19,435 nucleotides of DNA from CAZBBC01 sp964489835 (GTDB lineage Bacteria > Calditrichota > Calditrichia > JAJRVZ01). The translations under genes and the position numbers were made by a program. Position 1 is the stretch's first letter. Every line of letters starts with the position of its first letter. Below are positions 6,588 to 14,597 of the stretch, piece by piece. The stretch lies in contig CAZBBC010000082.1 of assembly GCA_964489835.1 (NCBI GenBank), positions 1 to 19,435 of the forward strand, written 5' to 3'. A model generated the notes under the pieces. It saw only the letters and a list, made by a program, of their open reading frames with translations, was not told the DNA's origin and searched no databases.

Positions 6588-9290
6588 CTATTTTCCATCA
6601 AGCGTTCGTTTTGTCTCTTTAATTTCAAAAACTTCAATGACATCACCCACTTTGAGATCGTTATAATTTTGAATTTGCAAACCACATTCAAATCCTGCTG
6701 CAACCTCTTTTACATCTTCTTTAAACCTTTTTAACGATGATAAAGTACCTTCATATACTTCAACATCATCTCGGAATAAGCGCACCCTTGAATTTCGTGA
6801 GATTTTTCCTGCCTTAACGTGCCCGCCGGCAATGGTTCCTAAACGGGAGATCTTGAATGTCTCACGTACTTCAATGGTTCCGACATTTTCTTCGGTCTTT
6901 TTAGTACCAAGCAGGCCTTCCAGTGCTAACCTCACGTCATTGATGGCGTCATAGACCACTTTGTAGTATCTTATTTCAACCTTTTCACTAACGGCTAACT
7001 CTTTTGCTTTTATATTCGCCCTGACATGGAAAGCAACGATAATGGCATTGGAGGCCGCAGCCAGCAAAACATCAGACTCTGATATCGGTCCGACTGCTTT
7101 GCGAACAACTGTAACATTTACTTCATTGGTACTCAATTTTAAAAGTGAATCGGAGAGTGCTTCGGCTGAACCATCAACATCTGCCTTCACGATCACTCCA
7201 AGATCCTTGACTCCGCCGATCTTTATACTTTCAGATATCTGATCGAGTGTTGTTAGTTTCACTTGTCTGAAGTCCTGCTCCCTCTTGATCCGCTGTCGCT
7301 TTGTGCTGATTTCTTTTACCGTATGTTCATCAGCCATGACCAGAAAACGATCACCCGCTTGGGGTAAACCATCAAAACCCAGAACCTGCACCGGTTGAGA
7401 AGGACCTGCTTTTTTTATATGGTTAAAATTATCATTTAAAATCGCCCGCACTTTTCCTGAATATTGACCAGCGATAAAGGGATCCCCAATCTTCAGAGTT
7501 CCATTTTGGACGAGAACAGAAGAAATAACACCCTTTCCTTTATCAAGACGAGACTCAATGATGGTACCACTTGCTCTTCGGTTTTTATTTGACTTTAAAT
7601 CCAACATATCAGCTTCTAATAATACTTTTTCGAGAAGATCATCAATTCCTTCACCGGTTTTGGCAGAGATTTCGGCATACTGGTAATTTCCACCCCAATC
7701 TTCAACAAGAATGTTTCTTTCAGACAATTGTTGTTTAATTCTTTCCGTATTTGCTTCTGGTTTATCAATTTTGTTAATGGCAATGATCATTTTCACACCT
7801 GCTGCCCGCGCGTGGTCAATCGCTTCATCGGTTTGAGGTTTTACCTGGTCATCTGCGGCAATGACAAGAATGACTATATCTGTCACCTGTGCTCCACGTG
7901 CCCTCATGGCTGTAAATGCCTCATGACCGGGTGTATCTAAAAATGTGATCGTATGATTATTTTTTTCAACTTCATAGGCACCAATATGTTGCGTTATACC
8001 ACCGGATTCTCCTTCAACAACATTTGTTTTCCTGATAAAGTCAAGAAGAGAAGTTTTTCCATGATCAACATGCCCCATAATTGTCACTATAGGAGCCCGT
8101 GGTTCATCATCTTCAAAATTGCCCTCCTGCTCCTCAATATCTTCGAGAAGATCCGAAGCATACTCTTCCTCTTTTACAACAGTATAATCCCATTCCCCGG
8201 CCAACAATTCTATGGTATCAATATCTAAACGTTGGTTTATAGAAACAACCAGACCAAGATCGAGACATTTGGTAATAATCTCGCTAGCGGGAACATCCAT
8301 TAAATTGGCCAGGTCACTGGCAGAAATAAACTCACTGGCGTATATCAGATTTTCCTCGACAACTTCACCTGTATCATCTTTTATCTTTCTACGTTTTTTG
8401 GGTTTCTTTAAACGATCATCAATAGATGCCAGTGTTTTTTTAACAGTATCCTGTATTTCCTTTTGATCAACGACTTTTTTCTTTGGTTTTCTTAACCGCT
8501 GTCGCTTTGCCGCCCCGATTTGATCTGCTTCTGTGCCCGGTCTTACCATCCTCTTTTTCTTTTTCTCGTCTTTACGGATCATTTCCAGGGCAATACGTCT
8601 TTTATCTTCTTTTTCCTTTGCAGCTTCTTCTTTTGATAATATCTTTTTATCTTTAGCCTTGGTCTTCCGTTTTCTTTTTTGACCATCATCTATACTATCT
8701 AAATCTATCTTTCTTATCACATCCGGTTCTTTTTTCTCTTCCTTTGCCAGAGGTTTTTCTTCCGAATCTGGTTCCACCATTACTACTGCCTGATCATCAG
8801 CCTTAATTTCTGTCGGCCCAGTCGTTAGCACGTCTTCAATACTTTCACGAATGAACTCTTTTGCCTGTTCTACAACTGCTTCAGATCCTTTTTTTTCCTC
8901 TGCTGTTGCTTTTTTCTTTTTAGAAGAATGTTTTTCCTTTTTTGCATCAACTTCTTCGCGAATCATTTCTTCCATACGTTCTTCGATAGACCGCTCGATT
9001 GCCTGAACATAAATCGATTTTTCCACGACCTCTCCAACGCTGTTTTCAGTCTCATCCCCGGCGGTCTCATCTACATCCGATTGAACTTTACGTTGGTGCA
9101 GCTGATCAGCGATTTCTTTCTCACGCGAGAAATTCTCGAGTATTTCCAGGTATATTTCCTCGGTAAGAGGGGTGTTTGGTCCTGAGAGCTTCATACCTTT
9201 TTCCTCTAAAAAAGGACGTATGGTATCCATACCAACATTCAGTTCTTTACACACTTTAAATAGTTTATATTTTTTTACCGCAACAGCCAT
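6588..9290 (-). CDS. infB: Translation initiation factor IF-2
   Basis: IF-2 is the GTPase that brings initiator fMet-tRNA to the 30S subunit and drives subunit joining. The 900-residue protein starts with an IF2N winged-helix-like domain (about 1-55). A long, highly charged Lys/Glu-rich linker (about 60-310) follows, then a second IF2N-like segment (about 315-370). The G domain has GHVDHGKT (406-413), the switch I region GGITQHIG, DTPGHE (452-457), NKID (506-509) and SAKTGEG. Domains II, III and C2 complete it. The ATG at 9290 has TGGAGT 5 nt upstream. The 110-nt gap to nusA carries no ylxR- or ylxQ-like gene. Confidence 0.99.
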   Translation of the reverse strand: MAVAVKKYKLFKVCKELNVGMDTIRPFLEEKGMKLSGPNTPLTEEIYLEILENFSREKEIADQLHQRKVQSDVDETAGDETENSVGEVVEKSIYVQAIERSIEERMEEMIREEVDAKKEKHSSKKKKATAEEKKGSEAVVEQAKEFIRESIEDVLTTGPTEIKADDQAVVMVEPDSEEKPLAKEEKKEPDVIRKIDLDSIDDGQKRKRKTKAKDKKILSKEEAAKEKEDKRRIALEMIRKDEKKKKRMVRPGTEADQIGAAKRQRLRKPKKKVVDQKEIQDTVKKTLASIDDRLKKPKKRRKIKDDTGEVVEENLIYASEFISASDLANLMDVPASEIITKCLDLGLVVSINQRLDIDTIELLAGEWDYTVVKEEEYASDLLEDIEEQEGNFEDDEPRAPIVTIMGHVDHGKTSLLDFIRKTNVVEGESGGITQHIGAYEVEKNNHTITFLDTPGHEAFTAMRARGAQVTDIVILVIAADDQVKPQTDEAIDHARAAGVKMIIAINKIDKPEANTERIKQQLSERNILVEDWGGNYQYAEISAKTGEGIDDLLEKVLLEADMLDLKSNKNRRASGTIIESRLDKGKGVISSVLVQNGTLKIGDPFIAGQYSGKVRAILNDNFNHIKKAGPSQPVQVLGFDGLPQAGDRFLVMADEHTVKEISTKRQRIKREQDFRQVKLTTLDQISESIKIGGVKDLGVIVKADVDGSAEALSDSLLKLSTNEVNVTVVRKAVGPISESDVLLAAASNAIIVAFHVRANIKAKELAVSEKVEIRYYKVVYDAINDVRLALEGLLGTKKTEENVGTIEVRETFKISRLGTIAGGHVKAGKISRNSRVRLFRDDVEVYEGTLSSLKRFKEDVKEVAAGFECGLQIQNYNDLKVGDVIEVFEIKETKRTLDGK

Positions 9291-9400
9291 CTAAACTCCA
9301 GATGTTTAATAATTTTATGATAGGTTTTGATATAATCTTTAAGATCGTAATATTCGGGACTAAAATGCTAAAAAATTCCTTTCTATCAATGGGTTAACTA

Positions 9401-10663
9401 TCAGACACTTTCTTCAAATTCCTCTTCCTGCTTTGGTTCGGCTTTACTGACAATATCAAGGATCTTCTCAGCTGTTTTCTTTCCGATTCCCGGTACTTCC
9501 AGCAACCCGCCGACACCCATTTTCATGATATCCTGCTTGCTTCGAATATCCGCTTTCTGCAACTTGTCCATCAGTGTCGAACTCAGATTTTCGATCTCTT
9601 CAAGAGACATATATCCCTCATCAGCTTGTACCTCATATTCACTTTGTTTAACCGGTTCAATCTGATAGCCCGTTAACTCGGATGCCAATTTCAGATTTTG
9701 CCCACTTTTGCCGATAGATAAGGCCATATCTTCATCGGCAACGATAGCAACCGCTAACTTTTCTTCCTCATTCACGATTACCTTTACCGGTTTTACAGGA
9801 GTCAGGGCGCGACCAACAAAAATCGCTGCATCGAAGGAATAATTAACGATATCAATTTTTTCGTTGTTTAGTTCTCGAACAATCGCCTGAATTCTTACGC
9901 CTTTCATACCGACACAAGCACCAACAGCATCAACACGGCGATCGATAGACTCGACAGCAATTTTTGACCGTTCACCCGGATCACGGGCAACATTTTTAAT
10001 TTCTACGATACCATCATATATTTCCGGAACTTCCAGTTCGAATAATCTGATTAAAAACTTTTTATCTGCACGGGAAACGATAATTTCTGATCCTCTTGTA
10101 TCACTACGCACTTCTTTAACAATGGCCCGCAATGTATCACCACGACGTAATCTTTCACTATGTATTTGTTCCGATTTTGGCAAAAATAATTCTGTTTTAT
10201 CAACATTGATAAATAGTCCGCGTTTGCTTACCTGACGAATATCGCCAATGATTATTTCTCCGATTCTGTTTTCGTATTCTTGCAAAATGTGCTCACGTTC
10301 AAAATCACGGATTCTCTGATTAAAATTTTGTTTTGCGGTGACGATTAAACGCCTGCCAAAAGCTTCGGGATTGACAACTTCAACAAAATCCTCCCCGACA
10401 TCAGCGTCAGGATCTATCCTTCGGGCAGATTCAAGATCAATTTCCGTTACCGGATCTTCCACTATATCTACAACCGTTTTTTCCTGATAAATTTCGATAT
10501 CACCCTTATCAATATTTACAATAACATCAAAATTATCAGCAGTGCCATATTTCTTGATAATCATCTGTGTAAATACATTCTCTAACATATCACGCAGATT
10601 TTCTTTATCAATACGCTTTTCGCGGGCAATTTGTGTAATTGCCTCAATTATTTCGCTGTTCAT
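9401..10663 (-). CDS. nusA: Transcription termination/antitermination factor NusA
   Basis: NusA binds RNA polymerase and controls pausing, termination and antitermination. The 420-residue protein has the N-terminal polymerase-binding domain (about 1-125), an S1 domain (about 132-200), KH1 (about 225-290, with VGMKGVRIQAI) and KH2 (about 295-345, with IGKSGQNLKLASELTG). A single C-terminal helix-hairpin-helix segment (about 360-405, with LLEVPGIGKKTAEKIL) replaces the two acidic repeats of the E. coli protein. It lies 24 nt after rimP. The candidate ribosome-binding site GGAGA is rather far, about 12 nt before the ATG. Confidence 0.98.
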   Translation of the reverse strand: MNSEIIEAITQIAREKRIDKENLRDMLENVFTQMIIKKYGTADNFDVIVNIDKGDIEIYQEKTVVDIVEDPVTEIDLESARRIDPDADVGEDFVEVVNPEAFGRRLIVTAKQNFNQRIRDFEREHILQEYENRIGEIIIGDIRQVSKRGLFINVDKTELFLPKSEQIHSERLRRGDTLRAIVKEVRSDTRGSEIIVSRADKKFLIRLFELEVPEIYDGIVEIKNVARDPGERSKIAVESIDRRVDAVGACVGMKGVRIQAIVRELNNEKIDIVNYSFDAAIFVGRALTPVKPVKVIVNEEEKLAVAIVADEDMALSIGKSGQNLKLASELTGYQIEPVKQSEYEVQADEGYMSLEEIENLSSTLMDKLQKADIRSKQDIMKMGVGGLLEVPGIGKKTAEKILDIVSKAEPKQEEEFEESV

Positions 10664-10687
10664 AGAAATATCTGATCTCCAGATTTT

Positions 10688-11140
10688 TTACCATTTTAAT
10701 TTAATTTTTGCTTGTTTAATTTGACTGATCGCAATACCGATATTTTTTTTACCGCATAAAAGAGTGATTTCAGTACCATTAAAAGCAGTTAATTCACCTT
10801 CTACCGATATAATCTCTAAACCCTCATGATAGTCAACTTCCAGGGTGTTTCCAATATTTCGTATAAATTCAAAAGGTTTCTCCAATGGTTTGTCAATTCC
10901 GGGAGAGGAAACTTCCAGGCGGTAATTGCTGTCAATCAAATCTTTACGATAAAATATATCTGATATCTTTCTGCTTAACAACTGACACTGATCGAGAGTT
11001 ACCCCATTCTCTGTATCCACAACCACTTTAATTAATTGGTTTTTTGAACTTCGATGCAATGAGACTTTATAAAGATAAAACGATTCTTCATTACATATTG
11101 GTTCGATCAGGTGAAATATTTTTTCCTCTAAACTTGTCAT
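10688..11140 (-). CDS. rimP: Ribosome maturation factor RimP
   Basis: RimP assists 30S assembly. The family signature is clear: VVVDTENGVTLDQCQLLSRKIS followed by YRLEVSSPGIDKPLEKPFEF. From the ATG at 11140 (MTSLEEKIFHL) the product has 150 residues, a normal length. The frame extends to an ATG at 11173, but those extra codons lie inside a terminator-like hairpin, so the downstream ATG is preferred. Its ribosome-binding site is weak (GAG about 9 nt upstream). The gene opens the rimP-nusA-infB operon. Its expression may depend on readthrough of, or a promoter near, that hairpin. Confidence 0.95.
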   Translation of the reverse strand: MTSLEEKIFHLIEPICNEESFYLYKVSLHRSSKNQLIKVVVDTENGVTLDQCQLLSRKISDIFYRKDLIDSNYRLEVSSPGIDKPLEKPFEFIRNIGNTLEVDYHEGLEIISVEGELTAFNGTEITLLCGKKNIGIAISQIKQAKIKLKW

Positions 11141-11159
11141 ATCAAATACTCTATATAAC

Positions 11160-11187
11160 AAAAAAGTGGGCATTAAAACCCACTTCT
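11160..11187 (-). terminator. Intrinsic terminator or attenuator hairpin upstream of rimP
   Basis: On the minus strand, AAGTGGG pairs with CCCACTT around an 8-nt loop (TTTTAATG). G-T and A-T pairs can extend the stem by two. A run of T follows directly (CCCACTTTTTTG). It lies 64 nt after the APC transporter stop and ends only 19 nt before the preferred rimP ATG. It probably ends the DUF554-transporter transcript. Because almost no room for a promoter remains between it and rimP, it could also act as an attenuator in the rimP leader. Confidence 0.75.
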
Positions 11188-11251
11188 AACAACTACGGAA
11201 TTTACACAATGAATATAACCTGTGCAAATATAATTACTATAATATCTTATG

Positions 11252-12592
11252 TTATATAATACCGGTCTGTGCACTCCTCCTTTTTTCAATATAGTAAAAA
11301 GGCAGCGCAATAATAACCAGAAATATCCCTATGAACGATTCTACAGGATTTTCAATCAGTGTATTGATCATAATCGTCAGGCAAAAAATACTATAAAATC
11401 CTATTCCAAAAATCTTGCCTAAAGTAAATTGCCGGTTACGGTCCAAAATTCTGATACTTATCAGTGCCGCAATAAAAGAAAAACTGACAATAACAAATAT
11501 GACGAAAGACAATAATTGATTAAAACTACCACTCAGTACCAGACATACACTCCAGAACGCCTGCAGAAATATTGCCCGGTATGGAGAATGAAAGCGTTGA
11601 TGCAGATCTTTAGTAATCCCGAGGAAAAATCCTTCTCTGCCCATGGCCATATAGATCCGAGGGCCGGAGAGAACAGTGGAATTCAATGAACTAAGTACGG
11701 CGACCAGGATAATAACCGATACAAATATCCCACTGTCCTTTCCCCATAAATGAGTAAAAACCACGGTAGCAATATTTATCACCCCCGTCATTTCACTGAT
11801 TGGCACGGAAGTTACATAAACGATATTGATCAGGATGTATATTGTACCTACTAAAATAACTCCTATACGGAGGGCGGCAGGTATATTTTTTTTTGCGTCC
11901 TTTATTTCTTCGGCAACATAAACGGCAGTAGTCCAGCCAATATATGAAAAAAGTACGGCAATAAGTGAGGCCAAAAAACCGGATACCTCTGTCGTAGCCG
12001 AGCCCTCCATAAACAATAATGAAAAATCAGTAGAAGGTGAAATGATACCAGTTAATGAGAAAAATACAAGAAACAAGAAAATAGCTGTGGTCAACACAAT
12101 CTGGAATTTTCCCGATAGCAAAATACCCCGATAGTTTACCCAGCTGAAAATAACGATGAAGATGATAGCAAATAATTTTGATTGTGATAAAGTTATTTTA
12201 ATACCGGCGAAAGTTAATAAAGTATAAACAGTATCAAACCCTGGCAGATTTAAGGCACCATTTAAGTAATAAGCTGCCGCAATTCCCAAAGCAGCAATGG
12301 ATCCGGAGTAAGTCACAAAAAAGGCTGACCAGCCAAACAGATAACCGGCTAAAGGGTGAACTGCTTTTCTTAAATATTGATAATCTCCACCCGAAAACGG
12401 GTACTCCGCGGCAAGAATACTGTACACCCCTGCCCCACTATAGGCATAAAGCGCACCAAGAAACCAGGCAAGCATGATAAGCCATGGAGAGTGAAGATAC
12501 TGGGTAATATAACCGGTGGTTGTGAAGATGCCCACACCAATAATATTTCCGACGACCAGGCTTAACGCGCCAATAAAACCAAGTTTTTGCAA
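11252..12592 (-). CDS. APC-superfamily amino-acid permease
   Basis: This 446-residue integral membrane protein is very hydrophobic, with about 12 membrane segments. The first segment contains GALSLVVGNIIGVGIFTTTG, the GxGIF-type substrate-binding motif of amino acid-polyamine-organocation transporters. ILAAEYPFSGGDYQYLRKA, near the second and third segments, fits the LAT/SteT-like branch. The substrate cannot be read from sequence; neutral amino-acid uptake or exchange is the usual role. The apparent start is TTG (MQKLGFIGAL), with purine-rich GGGAAGAAAGAG upstream and no ATG available before the preceding stop. It follows the DUF554 gene by 27 nt and is probably co-transcribed with it. Confidence 0.92.
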   Translation of the reverse strand: MQKLGFIGALSLVVGNIIGVGIFTTTGYITQYLHSPWLIMLAWFLGALYAYSGAGVYSILAAEYPFSGGDYQYLRKAVHPLAGYLFGWSAFFVTYSGSIAALGIAAAYYLNGALNLPGFDTVYTLLTFAGIKITLSQSKLFAIIFIVIFSWVNYRGILLSGKFQIVLTTAIFLFLVFFSLTGIISPSTDFSLLFMEGSATTEVSGFLASLIAVLFSYIGWTTAVYVAEEIKDAKKNIPAALRIGVILVGTIYILINIVYVTSVPISEMTGVINIATVVFTHLWGKDSGIFVSVIILVAVLSSLNSTVLSGPRIYMAMGREGFFLGITKDLHQRFHSPYRAIFLQAFWSVCLVLSGSFNQLLSFVIFVIVSFSFIAALISIRILDRNRQFTLGKIFGIGFYSIFCLTIMINTLIENPVESFIGIFLVIIALPFYYIEKRRSAQTGII

Positions 12593-12619
12593 TTTTCTCT
12601 TTCTTCCCAGTGATTGATT

Positions 12620-13324
12620 TTAAAAGAGTGGACCAATAAACTGATAGATGGCTGTAAATAGAGGAGCATATATTAAAGCGGGTAAAAAAGTAGCCACTTT
12701 GATCTTCTTAATATCCAATATAATTAAACCAATGCCTATTATCAGAACACCACCCACAGCTGTCATTTCGCTGATCATAAGATCATTCAAGATTTGTTCA
12801 ATAAAAACCGCCGAAAAAGTAAGACCGCCTTGAATGAGAATAATGGTGAATATGGAAAAAATTACACCAATCCCAAACGAAGCGGCGAGGGCAATAGAAG
12901 TAAAGCCATCCAAAACAGATTTTATTGCTAACAAGTCAATATCACCACGGAGACCATCATTTAATGAACCTAGAATTGTCATCGGGCCGACACAAAATAT
13001 AATACTGGCCGTAATGAAACCTTCGCTGAAAAAAGCATCTTCTTTTCCTGAAAATTTGTTTTTTAAATAATCCGCCAGAGCATTGAGCTTTTCATCCAGT
13101 TTACCCAATTGGCCTGTAATTCCGCCTATAAGAACGGCAGTCAGTACCAGTAAGATATTTTCTGTTTTTACCGCCATCTGAAAACCGATAACAAGCGTCA
13201 GGATACCAATCCCCTGTAGTATGATAGATTTAAAGGTCTCATTCAGACGATTACGCAGAAGGAGTCCCAGGGAAGTACCAAGTAAAACAGTAATTACATT
13301 AATAATTGTGCCGATACCGGGCAT
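12620..13324 (-). CDS. DUF554 family membrane protein (YdfK/YqgA-like)
   Basis: The 234-residue protein has about six or seven hydrophobic segments. It shows the DUF554 pattern: an opening PGIGTIINVITVLLGTSLGL, then FCVGPMTILGSLNDGLRGD and KSVLDGFTSIALAASFGIGV in the middle. The family is widespread in bacteria, is described as putative transport protein, and has no firmly established substrate. The ATG is preceded by CTGGAG at 5 nt. It is the first gene of an apparent two-gene unit with the APC permease, so an amino-acid-related role is possible but only suggested by position. Confidence 0.9.
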   Translation of the reverse strand: MPGIGTIINVITVLLGTSLGLLLRNRLNETFKSIILQGIGILTLVIGFQMAVKTENILLVLTAVLIGGITGQLGKLDEKLNALADYLKNKFSGKEDAFFSEGFITASIIFCVGPMTILGSLNDGLRGDIDLLAIKSVLDGFTSIALAASFGIGVIFSIFTIILIQGGLTFSAVFIEQILNDLMISEMTAVGGVLIIGIGLIILDIKKIKVATFLPALIYAPLFTAIYQFIGPLF

Positions 13325-13362
13325 GAATACTCCAGCATAAAGAATTATAAATTATGAATTAT

Positions 13363-13373
13363 GCTATTATAGC
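13363..13373 (-). promoter_or_regulatory. Possible -10 element and palindrome upstream of the DUF554 gene
   Basis: TATAAT (minus strand, 13366-13371) lies about 42 nt before the DUF554 ATG. It is embedded in the 11-nt palindrome GCTATTATAGC. The best -35 candidate, TTGCTA, is 19 nt upstream, which is wide. A repressor site overlapping the -10 is conceivable, but in such AT-rich DNA this remains weak. Confidence 0.3.
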
Positions 13374-13415
13374 TAAAATCTTTTTTACTTTAGCAAAAAT
13401 TTTAAAAACTTTTTA

Positions 13416-13507
13416 TCCACGGATTATCCGGCGCAGCCGGACACAGATTAAAACTAAAATAAAAATAATTTTAAATAAAATCCGTGTTAATTCGTGTAAT
13501 CCGTGGA
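13416..13507. repeat. 92-bp intergenic repeat with 11-bp terminal inverted repeats
   Basis: The ends are perfect inverted copies: TCCACGGATTA (13416-13426) and TAATCCGTGGA (13497-13507). The right part reads AATCCGTGTTAATTCGTG, the degenerate CACGGATTA-type repeat I recall from the intergenic DNA of many uncultured bacteria. In the left part the series GGATTA-CACAGATTA is interrupted by the 15-nt GC-rich palindrome TCCGGCGCAGCCGGA (13427-13441). No coding capacity is seen, so this could be a MITE-like or REP-like element. Confidence 0.65.
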
Positions 13508-13666
13508 CTTCTTTTTTGGATTGCAGCCTTGTGCTGCGGTATGAATTAAAGGTAATAGAAAATAGAAAAAGTAAAAAGGAAATAATTAAAAAGTCGGCTA
13601 AAAATGAGGATTGATGAATCTGAATAATTTATCATAATCGACCGCAGTCTGTCACAGAAATTCAAT

Positions 13667-13700
13667 AAAAAAAAGGCTCCTTTAAAAAGGAGCCTTTTTT
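13667..13700 (-). terminator. Intrinsic terminator of the superoxide dismutase gene
   Basis: GGCTCC (13675-13680) pairs with GGAGCC (13689-13694). The TTT/AAA inside and the A/T runs outside extend the stem. On the minus strand the hairpin is followed by eight T and begins 2 nt after the sod stop codon. The A-runs make it nearly symmetric, so it could also stop transcription on the plus strand. Confidence 0.9.
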
Positions 13701-13702
13701 AA

Positions 13703-14314
13703 TTAACGCAAGCCATCATAACGTTCAGCGACGACTTTCCAGTTGACAACATTCCACCAATTCTGAATATACTCCGGTCGACGATTTTGATACTTCAGAT
13801 AATAAGCATGTTCCCAGACATCCAAACCCATAACCGGTATTAAACCCTCGGAAATGGGGTTATCCTGATTAGGGGTTGAATGAATACTCAATTTGCCCTC
13901 GCCAGTTAGTACAAGCCATGCCCAACCACTTCCAAAACGGTTCACAGCTGCATTTGAGAATTCTTCTTTAAATACGTCAAAATTGCCGAACGTATCGTCA
14001 ATATCCCCGGCAATATTTCCGACGGGTTTTCCCCCGGCATTTGGTCCCATAATGTTCCAGAAAAGAGTATGATTGTAGTGACCACCTCCGTTATTTCTTA
14101 CGGCGGCTCGAATATTTTCAGGCAACTGGTTTAGATTTTTTATTATTTCCTCAATTTCTTTTCCCTGCCAGTCAGAGTTTCCTTCCAGCGCACCATTTAG
14201 TTTAGTTACATAAGCATTATGGTGCTTCTGATGATGAATTTCCATAGTTTTCTGGTCAATAAATGGCTCAAGCGCATCATAGGAATATAGTAATTTGGGT
14301 AATGAATGTGACAT
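13703..14314 (-). CDS. sodA: Superoxide dismutase, Mn-type of the Fe/Mn family
   Basis: The enzyme dismutates superoxide to oxygen and hydrogen peroxide. The four metal ligands are His27 (MEIHHQKHH), His82 (GGGHYNHTLFW), Asp165 and His169 (DVWEHAYY). Metal preference is suggested by the C-terminal STPNQDNP, where Gln150 matches the outer-sphere glutamine of Mn enzymes; Fe enzymes usually place it earlier, near the second ligand. The call is Mn or cambialistic. There is no signal peptide, so it is cytoplasmic; the 203-residue length is typical. The ATG has AAGGAG 6 nt upstream. It is a single-gene unit with its own terminator, and implies at least transient exposure to oxygen. Confidence 0.97.
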   Translation of the reverse strand: MSHSLPKLLYSYDALEPFIDQKTMEIHHQKHHNAYVTKLNGALEGNSDWQGKEIEEIIKNLNQLPENIRAAVRNNGGGHYNHTLFWNIMGPNAGGKPVGNIAGDIDDTFGNFDVFKEEFSNAAVNRFGSGWAWLVLTGEGKLSIHSTPNQDNPISEGLIPVMGLDVWEHAYYLKYQNRRPEYIQNWWNVVNWKVVAERYDGLR

Positions 14315-14345
14315 TTTTTTCTCCTTTTTGTTTCTTATATTTGAT

Positions 14346-14351
14346 ATTATA
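14346..14351 (-). promoter_or_regulatory. Possible -10 element of the superoxide dismutase gene
   Basis: A perfect TATAAT on the minus strand lies 31 nt before the ATG. No good -35 is seen at 16-18 nt. The rest of the 283-nt gap to the DUF3108 gene is AT-rich, with an imperfect dyad ACAG-N10-CTGT near 14414-14431 and no clear terminator for the DUF3108 gene. Confidence 0.35.
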
Positions 14352-14597
14352 CTCTATTGTAATAATACTTTTGAGGTACATTTTATTCCTAAAATATTAA
14401 AAATTTATAAATTACAGTATTATTGTGCTGTTTGGAAAAAAATGACCGTACTCGGGAACAGATAAATTTTAAAGATTTTAAAGAAACCTGAAATATGAGG
14501 CTTATTGAGTTATATCATTTCTTTGCGGATTTGGGATGGTGAATTTTTTAGGTAATTTAGGGATTTTACTACAACGGCAAGTCTCAAACATATTTAC

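Larger units (their letters stand above)
13325..13664. other. Non-coding stretch between DUF554 and superoxide dismutase genes
   Basis: No credible gene is present. From left to right it holds the probable DUF554 promoter region, the 92-bp repeat at 13416-13507, a short hairpin GCAGC-cttgt-GCTGC (13523-13537) without a T-run, and AT-rich sequence. An open frame on the plus strand (13354-13614) is a low-complexity Lys/Ile-rich by-product of the repeat with no recognisable domain. Confidence 0.7.

Noticed and set aside
11141..11173. Upstream ATG giving an 11-residue longer RimP
   Set aside because: These codons fall within the terminator hairpin and T-run, and the family consensus begins near the ATG at 11140.
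13354..13614. 86-codon open frame on the plus strand
   Set aside because: It runs through the 92-bp repeat and AT-rich DNA, is dominated by Lys/Ile, has no ribosome-binding site and no recognisable domain.
14414..14431. Dyad ACAG-N10-CTGT as an operator for sod
   Set aside because: Only the outer four bases pair well, and it lies about 100 nt upstream of the ATG in AT-rich DNA; no regulator motif is recognisable.
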